A DNA stretch of 64,000 nt from Candidatus Gastranaerophilales bacterium. GTDB lineage: Bacteria; Cyanobacteriota; Vampirovibrionia; Gastranaerophilales; Gastranaerophilaceae. The stretch is taken from positions 1 through 64,000 of the forward strand of contig CALUPH010000002.1 in NCBI GenBank assembly GCA_944322615.1. The letters are read 5' to 3'. The position numbers and the translations under genes are program-made. Below, in pieces: positions 1-9,165 of the stretch (within the stretch, counting starts at the first letter, position 1; each line of letters opens with the position of its first letter). Under the pieces are notes generated by a model, which was given only the letters and a program-made list of their open reading frames with translations, had not been told where the DNA came from and made no database searches.

Positions 1-2064
1 AAACCGTTTGACAAAAACAGAACAGATGAAAGAAAATCAGAAGGAAATAAAGAGCAGCAACCAAAAAAACCATTACAGCACCATATTATTTCGCAAGAAA
101 TATATGATGTAAAATCTGCACCAAATTCTGCATTCAAGAAAAAAGGTCAAAAAGAAAAGAAAAAACAATATAAAAATAAAGAAGAAGAACAAGAATTAAT
201 CAGTTTAGAAAAAACTATTACACAAAAACATAAGAAAAAAGCAAAAGATGATAATTCTGCGGAAACTGTAACACAAGTTGTAATTAACAAACCAATAACA
301 GTAGGTGAATTAGCTGAAAAAATAAAGAAAACACCTGCTGATATAGTTAAATTTTTAATGATGCAAGGAATATTAACAACTGTAAATGAAGTAATATCCG
401 TTGATACACAAAAGAAAATTTGTGAAAATTTTGAACTTGAAGTTCTTGAAGAAGATTTAGAAGAATACATGCAACAAGAACTTGAAAAAGAAGAAAAAGC
501 AAAAGCGATTCAAGAAGTTGATGAATCTTTACTTGAAACAAGAGCTCCTGTAATAAGTATCATGGGGCATGTAGACCACGGTAAAACAACCTTGTTGGAT
601 TCAATAAGAGCATCAAAACATAAAATAGTATCAACAGAAGTTGGCGGTATAACACAATCTATCGGTGCATATTCTGTATACTTGGATAACGACAAAAATA
701 AAAAGATAGTATTTGTTGATACACCCGGTCACGAAGCTTTTACAGAAATGAGAGCAAGAGGCGCAAAAGCAACAGATATAGCAATATTGGTAGTTGCAGC
801 AGATGACGGAATTATGCCTCAAACAATAGAAGCTATAAACCACGCAAAAGCAGCAGAAGTACCAATTATTGTAGCTGTTAATAAAATAGATAAGCCTAGC
901 GCTGATCCTGATAAAATTCTTCAACAACTTACAGAATATGGTTTAGTACCTGAAGAATGGGGCGGAGATACAATCTGCGTAAAAGTTAGTGCATTACAAG
1001 GAAAAGGTATTGATGAATTATTAGAATATATCCTTTTACTTGCAGAAGTTCAAAATTTACGTGCAAACAAACACGCATTAGCTTCAGGAGTAGTAATAGA
1101 AGCAAAACTTGATAAAGGGAAAGGACCTGTGGCAACATTGTTGGTTCAAAATGGAACACTGCACACAGGTGACTGCTTTGTAGTAGGTAACGTCTGCGGT
1201 AAAGTAAGAGCATTATTGTCAGATTCAGGAGAAAGAATAAAAGAAGCAGGACCATCAACTCCTGTTGAAATTTTAGGCTTAACAGAAGTTCCTCAAGCAG
1301 GTGATACATTTGAAGCTGTTGAAAATGAAAAAGTAATGAGAACCATTTGGGAAGAAAGAAAAGAAAAAGAAAGAATTTCCAAACTGGATAGCATGAAACC
1401 TGCTCATATAAGAAATGAACACGTTGGTAATTCCGATGACAATATAAAGAGATTAAATCTGATAATAAAAGCAAATACACATGGTGCAGCAGAGGCTGTA
1501 TCTCAAGCAGTATCTCAATTAGAGTCAAAGGAAATTATTACAAAAATTGTACACGTTGGTGTCGGAGATATTTCAGAAGCAGATGTTATGCTAGCAAGTG
1601 CCAGTAATGCAATAATACTTGGGTTCACTGTAAAAGAAGATACAAATGCTCAAATAGCTGCTGAGAAGGAAAATGTTACAATCAAAAAGTACAATATTAT
1701 ATACCAAGTTCTTGAAGACCTTGAACAAACAATGTTAAATTTATTACAACCTGAAATAAAAGAGGTAGCTCTTGGTCAAGCAGAAGTAAGACAAGTGTTT
1801 ACAGTTGGTAAAACAACAAAGATAGCAGGTTGTTATGTACTTGAAGGTAAAATTGTAAGAAATAAAACAGCAACTGTTGTAAGAAACGGAGTTGAAGTAT
1901 TCAAAGGGCAAATCGATCAATTAAAAAGATTTAAAGATGATGTTAAAGAAGTTGCTCAAGGATTTGAATGCGGTATTTCTTTCGATAAATTCAACGATAT
2001 CAAAGAAGGAGATATTATTAAAGTATCTACAACTGAAGAAATAGAAAGACAAGTTTTAGTATAG
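1..2064 (+). CDS. infB: Translation initiation factor IF-2, 5' end outside the window
   Basis: IF-2 is the GTPase that brings initiator fMet-tRNA to the 30S subunit and promotes subunit joining. The frame is open from base 1, so the start lies upstream and 687 residues are visible. The first 95 or so are a Lys/Glu/Gln-rich linker. An IF2 N-terminal helical domain follows (VGELAEKIKKTPADIVKF). The G domain has GHVDHGKT (about visible residue 189), DTPGHEAF, NKID and a SAL motif, and the usual domains II to IV follow. It leads an operon with rbfA (11 nt gap) and truB. An internal ATG at 358 falls inside the N-terminal domain and is not the real start. Confidence 0.98.
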   Translation, partial: KPFDKNRTDERKSEGNKEQQPKKPLQHHIISQEIYDVKSAPNSAFKKKGQKEKKKQYKNKEEEQELISLEKTITQKHKKKAKDDNSAETVTQVVINKPITVGELAEKIKKTPADIVKFLMMQGILTTVNEVISVDTQKKICENFELEVLEEDLEEYMQQELEKEEKAKAIQEVDESLLETRAPVISIMGHVDHGKTTLLDSIRASKHKIVSTEVGGITQSIGAYSVYLDNDKNKKIVFVDTPGHEAFTEMRARGAKATDIAILVVAADDGIMPQTIEAINHAKAAEVPIIVAVNKIDKPSADPDKILQQLTEYGLVPEEWGGDTICVKVSALQGKGIDELLEYILLLAEVQNLRANKHALASGVVIEAKLDKGKGPVATLLVQNGTLHTGDCFVVGNVCGKVRALLSDSGERIKEAGPSTPVEILGLTEVPQAGDTFEAVENEKVMRTIWEERKEKERISKLDSMKPAHIRNEHVGNSDDNIKRLNLIIKANTHGAAEAVSQAVSQLESKEIITKIVHVGVGDISEADVMLASASNAIILGFTVKEDTNAQIAAEKENVTIKKYNIIYQVLEDLEQTMLNLLQPEIKEVALGQAEVRQVFTVGKTTKIAGCYVLEGKIVRNKTATVVRNGVEVFKGQIDQLKRFKDDVKEVAQGFECGISFDKFNDIKEGDIIKVSTTEEIERQVLV

Positions 2065-2075
2065 GTAAGGGTATT

Positions 2076-2426
2076 ATGTCTTTAAGAAATGAACGTGTAA
2101 GAAAAACCTTAATGAAAGAAATAGCTGATATTATTCAAAGAGAGCTTAAAGATTCAAGAATACATGGTGTTGTTTCAATAACAGATATTGAAATTGCGCA
2201 TGATAATTCATTTGCAAAAGTATACTACTCTGTAATGGCTTCAGAAGAAGAAAAAGTAAATACTATAAAAGCTATTACTGATAATACTGCAAAAATAAGA
2301 TATGAAGTTGGAAAAAGAATTCGTTTGAGACTAACACCTGAATTGAGATTTATACCTGATGATTCTTTAGAACGAGGTGCTCATGTAACTGAACTTATCA
2401 ATAAAATTTCAAGAGGCGAAATTTAG
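2076..2426 (+). CDS. rbfA: Ribosome-binding factor A
   Basis: RbfA is a small KH-fold factor that binds the 30S subunit and helps mature the 5' end of 16S rRNA. The 116-residue length is normal. The opening RNERVRKTLMKEIADII, followed by LKDSRIHGVVSITDIEIAHD and the late ELRFIPDDSLERG, is typical of the family. A GTAAGGG ribosome site lies just before the ATG. It sits 11 nt after infB and 5 nt before truB, a classic translation/ribosome-assembly gene order. Confidence 0.97.
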   Translation: MSLRNERVRKTLMKEIADIIQRELKDSRIHGVVSITDIEIAHDNSFAKVYYSVMASEEEKVNTIKAITDNTAKIRYEVGKRIRLRLTPELRFIPDDSLERGAHVTELINKISRGEI

Positions 2427-2431
2427 TTTGG

Positions 2432-3289
2432 ATGTTTGGATTTATAAATATTAACAAACAATCAGGAATAAGTTCCCATAAAGTTATTTCTATCTTACGT
2501 AAAATTACAGGAATAAAACAAATAGGACATGCCGGCACACTGGATCCTTTAGCTTCAGGAGTTTTACCTGTAGCAATAGGAAAGGCTTCAAAGTTAATCG
2601 ATTATTTAGAAGAAGATAAAGCATATCAAGTCGGAATGTATTTAGGAAAAATCTCTGACACATATGATACAGAAGGAACTGTAACAAATACAAATTACAG
2701 GAAAATAGAGTTAGAAGAAATCCAATCTGTTCTAAATAAATTAAGAGGAACAATAAAACAAATTCCACCTGCATATTCTGCTGTCCATTACAATGGGAAA
2801 AGACTATATGAATTAGCAAGAATTGGGAAAATTCCTGAAGATATTCCATCAAGAGAAATAAATATATACCAAAATGAACTAATTTCTTTTGACTATGATA
2901 ATCAAATATTAGAACTAAATATAGAATGTTCAAAGGGAACATATATCAGAACAATTGTAAATGATATAGGACAAGAGCTCAATTGTGGAGCAGTAATGTT
3001 TAAACTAATAAGAACGAAATCAGCAGGAATGGATTTAGACGGCAGTTACACATTAACAGACAAAACAACAACTGAAGATATAGAAAGTCATCTTATAGAG
3101 CCTCTCAGTGTGCTTAAAATTAACACTTATGAAATTAATGAATATGAATATAATAAACTACTAAACGGAAATCAATTTAAGAATAGAAGAAATTTAAAGG
3201 ATACAATCCTTTTAACAAAAGACAATAAAGTTGTGGCAATAGCAACAGGAAACGATAAAATAATTCAACCAAGGAAAGTTTTGTTATGA
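2432..3289 (+). CDS. truB: tRNA pseudouridine(55) synthase
   Basis: TruB makes pseudouridine 55 in the T-loop of tRNAs. The 285 residues begin directly with the catalytic domain. The motif HAGTLDPLASGVLPVAIGKA contains the catalytic aspartate (D38), followed by KAYQVGMYLGKISDTYDTEG and IPPAYSAVHYNGKRLYELAR. The C-terminal region is the short PUA-like type. The gene overlaps the next one by 4 nt (ATGA), which suggests translational coupling. Confidence 0.97.
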   Translation: MFGFININKQSGISSHKVISILRKITGIKQIGHAGTLDPLASGVLPVAIGKASKLIDYLEEDKAYQVGMYLGKISDTYDTEGTVTNTNYRKIELEEIQSVLNKLRGTIKQIPPAYSAVHYNGKRLYELARIGKIPEDIPSREINIYQNELISFDYDNQILELNIECSKGTYIRTIVNDIGQELNCGAVMFKLIRTKSAGMDLDGSYTLTDKTTTEDIESHLIEPLSVLKINTYEINEYEYNKLLNGNQFKNRRNLKDTILLTKDNKVVAIATGNDKIIQPRKVLL

Positions 3290-4137
3290 AAAAAATAATT
3301 TGCACTTTAATTTGTATACTAATTTCTTTAACGGCATATGGAAATAGCTGTAATGTGACTTGTCCATCTGAAACAATGAAAGTTATAGAAGATGAAAACG
3401 TTTTTCTTAAAGTAACAGGAATAAATTTCTTGACGAAAAAGATTGTAGAAACAGCAATTGAAAAAGAATTAAAAGATGAATTAAATTCAAAATTCAATGC
3501 CGACTTAGATATTTTTACATTAAAAAGACTTAAAAACGGAGAATTTAAAAACTTACTGTTAGCAAGTGATAATTTCAGATACAAGGCAATGAGTATTTCT
3601 GATTTTAAAGCAGAAACAATTTGTCCTTATAACCAAATAATCTATAAAAATAAAAAAGTATATTATCCAAATGATTTACCGTTTAAATTCAATGCCAATA
3701 TAACAAATAATGATATAAAAAATATAATAAAATCAAAAGAATTTCAAAAGCAAATACAAAGAAGTGCCGTTAAAATTAACGGATTCACAACTTTGGAAGT
3801 ACAAGAACCAATTGTAACTATTAATAATGGTCAATTAGAATTTTCAATACCGATAAGAACTTTTTTATCTAATGAACCGTTTATAATGAATCTAAAATCA
3901 AATATCGAAGTAGCAAACAATAAAATTATGTTAAAAGATACCACTTTTTCAACAAATAGTAATATAATTAACATAGATATTTTGGGTGGTATTATAAATC
4001 AAGTAAATCCTGTTGCATTCCAAATAAACAGTATAGATAGCAGATATTGCAAAATATACATTACAAGTGCAAAAATCCAAGGAAATATTATAAAAACAGA
4101 AGGTATATTTATAATAAATAAAAACTACGAAAGGTAA
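3286..4137 (+). CDS. Exported protein, probably DUF2993 (LmeA-like) family
   Basis: This 283-residue protein has a clear signal peptide (MKKIICTLICILISLTAYG) followed by cysteines at about 22 and 26. The mature part opens with NFLTKKIVETAIEKELKDEL. It then shows a repetitive beta-rich pattern (LKNGEFKNLLLASDNFRYKA, PFKFNANITNNDIKNIIKS) that resembles DUF2993/LmeA-like proteins, which are common in cyanobacteria and actinobacteria and are linked to envelope lipids. The assignment comes from pattern and not from a search. It overlaps truB by 4 nt and precedes a GerMN protein by 1 nt, so the two are probably co-translated and act at the envelope. Confidence 0.6.
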   Translation: MKKIICTLICILISLTAYGNSCNVTCPSETMKVIEDENVFLKVTGINFLTKKIVETAIEKELKDELNSKFNADLDIFTLKRLKNGEFKNLLLASDNFRYKAMSISDFKAETICPYNQIIYKNKKVYYPNDLPFKFNANITNNDIKNIIKSKEFQKQIQRSAVKINGFTTLEVQEPIVTINNGQLEFSIPIRTFLSNEPFIMNLKSNIEVANNKIMLKDTTFSTNSNIINIDILGGIINQVNPVAFQINSIDSRYCKIYITSAKIQGNIIKTEGIFIINKNYER

Positions 4138-4138
4138 A

Positions 4139-4777
4139 ATGAGTAATTTTTCTAAAATAGTTATAATACTTTTATTAACGCTTTCCTTCTTCTTTATAAA
4201 AGAAAAATGGGGGAATAATATCACTAATTTATTATCCTCAATTAATGGAATACCCAAAATAGAACTCCCATCAATCCAAAAAGAAGATAAGAAGAAAGAA
4301 GAAATAGTAAAAAAACCAACGGAAGTTCCAACAAAAAAAGAAGTAACAAACGATAAAGAAACTGTTTCAATATATTTCTTAGCACTTGATTCAAATGATA
4401 ATGGAATATACAAGAAAGTACAAAGAGAAATTCCAATTGGTCAAAATAGGCTTGAATATGCAATAAACGAATTACTAAAAGGCCCAAATATAGTTGAAAA
4501 ATCAACCGGCGCATATAGCGAAATACCAAAAACAACGAAATTATTAAAAATTAAACAAAACGGAAATAAAATAATAATAGATTTTAGTTCTGATTTTCAA
4601 TATGGCGGCGGAACAGATAGTATATATTCAAGGATGATGCAATTAATAAAAACTGCTCTGGCGAATACAGAAAATAAAAATATATACTTATATTTAGATG
4701 GCAAACAAGTTAATTTTATTGGTGGTGAGGGCATTATGATTACTCAACCGCTAAATGAAAAATCACTTGAAGTATAA
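4139..4777 (+). CDS. Membrane-anchored GerMN domain protein
   Basis: The 212 residues contain one N-terminal membrane segment (about residues 5 to 21), a Lys/Glu/Pro-rich linker (about 40 to 75) and a GerMN domain to the C-terminus. Domain signs are VSIYFLALDSNDNGIY, RLEYAINELLKGPN, TKLLKIKQNGNKIIIDFSSD and IYLYLDGKQVNFIGGEGI. GerMN domains are known from the spore germination protein GerM and also occur in many non-sporulating bacteria as envelope proteins of unknown activity. It follows the DUF2993-like gene by 1 nt and ends the operon that starts at infB. Confidence 0.85.
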   Translation: MSNFSKIVIILLLTLSFFFIKEKWGNNITNLLSSINGIPKIELPSIQKEDKKKEEIVKKPTEVPTKKEVTNDKETVSIYFLALDSNDNGIYKKVQREIPIGQNRLEYAINELLKGPNIVEKSTGAYSEIPKTTKLLKIKQNGNKIIIDFSSDFQYGGGTDSIYSRMMQLIKTALANTENKNIYLYLDGKQVNFIGGEGIMITQPLNEKSLEV

Positions 4778-4823
4778 AAAGAAAATATGTTAGGATTTTT
4801 TTATATTATTCTGTCAACATATT

Positions 4824-4842
4824 CTTATAACTAGGTTATAAG
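4824..4842. promoter_or_regulatory. Perfect inverted repeat before a LuxR-type regulator
   Basis: CTTATAAC-TAG-GTTATAAG is an 8-bp perfect inverted repeat with a 3-bp centre. It ends 10 nt before the ATG at 4853, so it touches the ribosome-binding region. It could be an operator for a dimeric regulator, possibly autoregulatory, or an RNA hairpin that controls translation. The repeat is seen directly and the function is inferred. Confidence 0.55.
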
Positions 4843-4852
4843 AGAGACGTTG

Positions 4853-5095
4853 ATGATAGAAAAGAAACTTAAAACAAATATTATAAATAAAACTCAATTT
4901 TGTCTGACAGAAAGAGAAATTGAAATTTTAAAACAAATAACCGAAGGTAAAACAAATTTCGAAATAGCAAAAAATATGAATATAAGCATTCATACGGTAA
5001 AAGCACATATCACAAATATTTTAATAAAAATGGATGTAAAATACCGTATACAAGCAGCAGTAAAAGCTGTAAGCGAAAATATTATTAATATCTGA
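4853..5095 (+). CDS. Small LuxR/GerE-type DNA-binding regulator
   Basis: This 80-residue protein is almost entirely a LuxR-type helix-turn-helix: LTEREIEILKQITEGKTNFE, then IAKNMNISIHTVKAHITNIL and a closing helix. It has no receiver or ligand domain, like GerE or orphan LuxR-type proteins. A TTG lies one codon upstream (4850), but the ATG at 4853 sits at a better distance from the AGAGAG site. It follows the GerMN gene after a 75-bp gap that carries a palindrome. Its targets are unknown. Confidence 0.85.
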   Translation: MIEKKLKTNIINKTQFCLTEREIEILKQITEGKTNFEIAKNMNISIHTVKAHITNILIKMDVKYRIQAAVKAVSENIINI

Positions 5096-5154
5096 TTACA
5101 AATAAAAGCTTATGTGGTAAAATTAATTTATATTACATTTTAAGGATATATATT

Positions 5155-6525
5155 TTGTTTGAGAAATTTACTGAAAAAGCAGTTAATATTGTAAAATCAG
5201 CACAAATATGTGCTATTGAACACAATCACGAAAAAATATACCCGGAACATCTTTTACTTGCGCTATTAAATGATACAAACAGTTTAATAGTAAAAACATT
5301 TTCAATATACAAAATAGAAATTAACGAATTAAAAAAAGAAATAGAAAAATTGTTAGAAAAAAGAGCAGTAATTAGACCTGCTGAATTTGTTGTTTTCAGT
5401 GATTCCTCAAAAGATATATTTACAAGAACATTAGATATTGCAAGAATACTTGGAAATTCATATGTAAAACCCGAGCATCTTTTTCTTGCAATTTGGGACT
5501 ATCCAAAATTAGAATTGACGAATGTGTTAAAAGAAAAAGGCATAGACGTAGAAAAAATGAAAACTATGTTCTACAATGTGCTATCAGCAAATAAGCCCAA
5601 AAAGGTAAGACACCCTGAAAGTATTGAAAAAAGAAGAAGAATAGATAAAAACGATAATATTATTTCATTAATTGAAAGTTCTGACAGTAAAAAAATATTT
5701 GATAGAGCAATAGCAAAATTATCTACATCAAAATATGAAATATTAGGCACAGAACAGATAATGCAATCTATTTTAGAAGATAATGAATCAAATATAGCCC
5801 ATATTTTGGCAGATTTTGGAGTAACTGCTGAGACTTTCTCAAAAAAACTAAATGAAATATCATCAAGACAAGCTGAATATGAAGATAAACAGATTATATT
5901 TACACCTAATGCACTAAAAACACTTGCTAATGCAATAGATATAGTAAGAGAAGAAGGCACAGCATCAATATTGCCTGAACACATTATATTAGGCTTACTA
6001 AAATCAAAAAAAGGTATTGCATATAATATATTAAAAGAACTCAATGTAAATGAATATCTTTTAGAAGATAAGATTTTACAACCAATAGAAAAGCAAGTAA
6101 ACGAAACATTATATATTATGAGACTGGCGAAACAAGAAGCAAGAAGAATAGGAAATAATGTCGTAGGAAGCGAATTAATTTTATTAGGTATTGTTCTTGA
6201 AGCAAATTCTATAGCAGCAGAGGTCTTAAGAGATCTTGGTGTTATAGTAAAAGATGCAAGAGAAGTAATCGAAGAATTAATAGGCGTTTCAGACGAATAT
6301 AATACATCGGAAATAACCTTCAGCCAGAGAGCAAAATTAATTTTAGAGGATGCTTGGAATATAGCGAAATCTCAAAATAAAACAAGAACAACCGCTGATG
6401 ATTTATTGGTTGCAATATGCAATCAACCTGATTCCGTTGCTATGAAGGCATTAAGTAGATTAGGGGTAGATGCACTTGAAATCAGACAAGGAATTAAGAA
6501 CAGAATTACAAACAGCAGAATTTGA
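5155..6525 (+). CDS. Stand-alone Clp-N repeat protein without an ATPase domain
   Basis: The 456 residues open like the N-terminus of ClpC (MFEKFTEKAVNIVKSAQICA and YPEHLLLALL). They contain six Clp-N half-repeats, at about 1-70, 78-145, 167-240, 248-310, 314-378 and 386-448, which makes three complete Clp-N domains. No Walker A motif or AAA+ module follows, and the frame ends cleanly. Clp-N domains bind substrates or adaptors of the Clp protease, so this may be a scaffold or decoy adaptor (inference). The start is TTG at 5155 with AAGGATAT upstream. The last 56 nt overlap the U32 peptidase gene. Confidence 0.85.
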   Translation: MFEKFTEKAVNIVKSAQICAIEHNHEKIYPEHLLLALLNDTNSLIVKTFSIYKIEINELKKEIEKLLEKRAVIRPAEFVVFSDSSKDIFTRTLDIARILGNSYVKPEHLFLAIWDYPKLELTNVLKEKGIDVEKMKTMFYNVLSANKPKKVRHPESIEKRRRIDKNDNIISLIESSDSKKIFDRAIAKLSTSKYEILGTEQIMQSILEDNESNIAHILADFGVTAETFSKKLNEISSRQAEYEDKQIIFTPNALKTLANAIDIVREEGTASILPEHIILGLLKSKKGIAYNILKELNVNEYLLEDKILQPIEKQVNETLYIMRLAKQEARRIGNNVVGSELILLGIVLEANSIAAEVLRDLGVIVKDAREVIEELIGVSDEYNTSEITFSQRAKLILEDAWNIAKSQNKTRTTADDLLVAICNQPDSVAMKALSRLGVDALEIRQGIKNRITNSRI

Positions 6526-8329
6526 ATTACTCGTCCCTGCAAATAATAAAGATATAGCAATAAAAGCAACAAAAGCCGGATCAGATGCGGTTTATATAGG
6601 TTACGAGAAATATAGCGAACGAATTCAGGCCGGTAATTCAATGCAAGATTTAATTGAGCTAATTGAATTTGCACATATCTACAGAGTAAAAGTGTATATT
6701 ACAATAAACACTATTTTAAAAAATGAAGAAATTCCAAAAGTAGAAAAGCTAATTTGGCATCTATACGCAATAAAAGCAGACGGAATAATAATCCAAGATA
6801 TGGGAATTTTGGAATGCAATCTGCCACCTATTCCGATAATAGCAAGTACTCAATGCCATAATAATACTATTGAAAAAATTAATTTTTTAGAAAAAACAGG
6901 ATTTAAAAGAGTAATATTACCACGAGAAATAACTCTTGACGAAATAAAGGAAATACATAAAAACACAAATATCGAACTGGAATGTTTTGTTCATGGCGCA
7001 TTATGTATGTCATATAGCGGACAATGTTATTTAAGCTATGCAATAGGAGGAAGAAGTGCAAACAGAGGAGAATGTGCTCAACCTTGCAGAAAAAAATATT
7101 CGTTAAAAGATGCAGAAGGGAAATATATAGTAAGAAACAAAAACATTCTAAGTTTAAAAGATTTAAACCTTTCAGAAAGACTTGAAGAGCTTATATTAGC
7201 AGGAATAACTTCATTCAAAATTGAAGGAAGATTAAAAAATGAAGCCTATGTAGTAAATACAACAGCATATTATAGACAATTATTAGACAAAATAACAGAT
7301 AATTTAAAACTAAAAAGAGCCTCCAAAGGCATATCAAACTATGATTTTGAACCTGATATCTATAAAACATTTAACAGAGGTTATACAACCTTTAATATAG
7401 ACAATAATAAAAAAGATCTAAGTACATATACATATACATCATCGTTGGGTGAATATCTTGGTGTTGTACAATATGTCAAGAAAAATTATTTTTCAATGAA
7501 AACAAACATTTTAAATAATGGCGATGGTATATGCTTTTTCAATGAAGAAAGAGAATTAATAGGTACAAAAATAAATAAAATTGAAGGTAATTTAATATTT
7601 CCGGCAGAAATAAAAGGAATAAAACCGGGCATAAAAATATACAGAAATTACAATAGAGTTTTTGATACAAAAATAAATAATGCCAATATAACAAGAAAAC
7701 TATCAACAAAACTAAGAGGAAGAGAAATTCCAACAGGATATATTTTTTTCTTAGAAGATGAAGATGGTAATTGCGCACAACAAATGATTTCAAACAAAGT
7801 AGAACTTGCTGAAAACAAAGAGAAAGCGCTAAATACAATAATTGTACAGTTGTCAAAATCAGGTAATACAGAATTTAGAATTAAAGAAACAGATATAAAG
7901 CTAAAAAACATTCCGCATCTCAAAGTTTCAAAAATAAATGAAATAAGAAGAAACTTAACAAATCAACTAAGAAAAATAAGAAAGAAAAACTACAAATATA
8001 AATATAGAAAAACACCAATTAAAATAGTTGAATATCCGATTTCAAAACTAAACTATAAAGCAAATATTCTAAATGATAAAGCAGCATTATTCTATAAAAA
8101 GAGAGGTTGCTTTATAGAAGAAATGGCGCTTGAAAGTCAAAAAAATACAACTGAAAAAGAAGTAATGATTTCAAAATACTGCATAAAAAATCAATTAGGA
8201 CTTTGCCCTAAACACACAGCAGTAAAGAAATTCGTCGAACCATACACCTTAATAGACGAATTCAACAAGGAGTACCTTGTTGAATTCAATTGTAAGGATT
8301 GTGTTATGAAAATAAGGACTAAGAATTAA
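6470..8329 (+). CDS. U32 family peptidase / RNA hydroxylation protein (RlhA- or TrhP-like)
   Basis: This 619-residue protein has the U32 signature ECFVHGALCMSYSGQCYLS (residues 171 to 189), followed by the cysteines of RGECAQPC. In RlhA and TrhP such cysteines are needed for hydroxylating 23S rRNA or tRNA, probably through an iron-sulfur cluster. The N-terminal barrel begins FELLVPANNKDIAIKATKAG. The C-terminal half includes a DUF3656-like region, and the end has further cysteines (KYCIKNQLGLCPKH, NCKDCVM). The ATG at 6470 follows AGGGG and lies inside the Clp-N gene in another frame, so the two are coupled. RlhA-like is my preferred reading because of the length. Confidence 0.88.
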   Translation: MHLKSDKELRTELQTAEFELLVPANNKDIAIKATKAGSDAVYIGYEKYSERIQAGNSMQDLIELIEFAHIYRVKVYITINTILKNEEIPKVEKLIWHLYAIKADGIIIQDMGILECNLPPIPIIASTQCHNNTIEKINFLEKTGFKRVILPREITLDEIKEIHKNTNIELECFVHGALCMSYSGQCYLSYAIGGRSANRGECAQPCRKKYSLKDAEGKYIVRNKNILSLKDLNLSERLEELILAGITSFKIEGRLKNEAYVVNTTAYYRQLLDKITDNLKLKRASKGISNYDFEPDIYKTFNRGYTTFNIDNNKKDLSTYTYTSSLGEYLGVVQYVKKNYFSMKTNILNNGDGICFFNEERELIGTKINKIEGNLIFPAEIKGIKPGIKIYRNYNRVFDTKINNANITRKLSTKLRGREIPTGYIFFLEDEDGNCAQQMISNKVELAENKEKALNTIIVQLSKSGNTEFRIKETDIKLKNIPHLKVSKINEIRRNLTNQLRKIRKKNYKYKYRKTPIKIVEYPISKLNYKANILNDKAALFYKKRGCFIEEMALESQKNTTEKEVMISKYCIKNQLGLCPKHTAVKKFVEPYTLIDEFNKEYLVEFNCKDCVMKIRTKN

Positions 8330-8910
8330 GATCTTTTTAATGAAGAATATGCAGGATTTGTAGCGATTAAGTTAGCGATTGAAGTCATTTGATTACCATC
8401 TTTTGTATATAATTTAGATAAGTAATTTAATCTTTTAACTAATTTAGAATCAGCTGTTTTTAAAGAAGGATTATATTGAGTGAATGACATCCAAGTTTGA
8501 ACTTCCATTGTCCAAGCTCTAACTTCTTCTTCGTAAGTTTTTGTATTTTCGTGGTGAACACTTTCGTGAGCAATTAAACAAGCAACTGCTTCAACAGGAG
8601 CTGTTTTATAATTAGAGCTGATTAATATAACCAAACCACCATCAGCTGTTTTTGCTGTAACTGCTTCACAAGTACCATAACCTAAAGCAGCTAAGTTTCT
8701 AAACATTATTCTGATAGGTCTATTAGTAGAATTTTGACCTTGAATTACATCTAAAACTTTTCTATTATTCATTGCTTCTAATTTGTTCAATGCAGCTGTT
8801 AATACCGGTTGTTTAGTATTAGCAGAGAAATCTGCAGCTAAAGCAACATTTGAAACACTCATCAAAATTAATGCGCTAAAAAGCACAACTATCTTACTCA
8901 TAAATTTCAT
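8326..8910 (-). CDS. Small secreted protein with an HExxH metallopeptidase motif
   Basis: The 194-residue protein has a signal peptide ending around NVALAADFSA. Near the centre is LIAHESVHHENTKTYEEEVR, with HExxH at H115-H119 and a group of glutamates (E127 to E129) that could supply a third zinc ligand. Cysteines 81 and 111 might form a disulfide. It looks like a minimal exported zinc peptidase, but I do not recognise the family. Its stop codon shares TTAA (8326-8329) with the convergent U32 gene. No partner gene is next to it. Confidence 0.7.
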   Translation of the reverse strand: MKFMSKIVVLFSALILMSVSNVALAADFSANTKQPVLTAALNKLEAMNNRKVLDVIQGQNSTNRPIRIMFRNLAALGYGTCEAVTAKTADGGLVILISSNYKTAPVEAVACLIAHESVHHENTKTYEEEVRAWTMEVQTWMSFTQYNPSLKTADSKLVKRLNYLSKLYTKDGNQMTSIANLIATNPAYSSLKRS

Positions 8911-9165
8911 AACAGGGAATCCTTTGAGAACTAATAATCTTTTACACTTATTAAGAATTTTGTTTTATCCTTACATTTTGAGTTATCGGAGTTTGAAAAA
9001 AATACTTTAGTTTTTAAATTAGTTTTTTTACTTTTTTGTAACATTTCTTAAAATCAGGATTTTCAAAATCGCTCAAATCCAATAACAACAAGGATTTTTA
9101 TTTTTAGATAAATCTCTATATAATAAGAAAATGTTTATTGTATAATCAAATAAAAAGGGTTTTTT

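Noticed and set aside
986-1528. Minus-strand 180-codon frame inside infB
   Set aside because: It is Leu-rich shadow sequence opposite a strongly conserved gene.
5155-6525. Truncated clpC pseudogene
   Set aside because: The protein has three complete Clp-N domains, more than ClpC has, and the next gene follows directly, so it is not simply a ClpC cut short.
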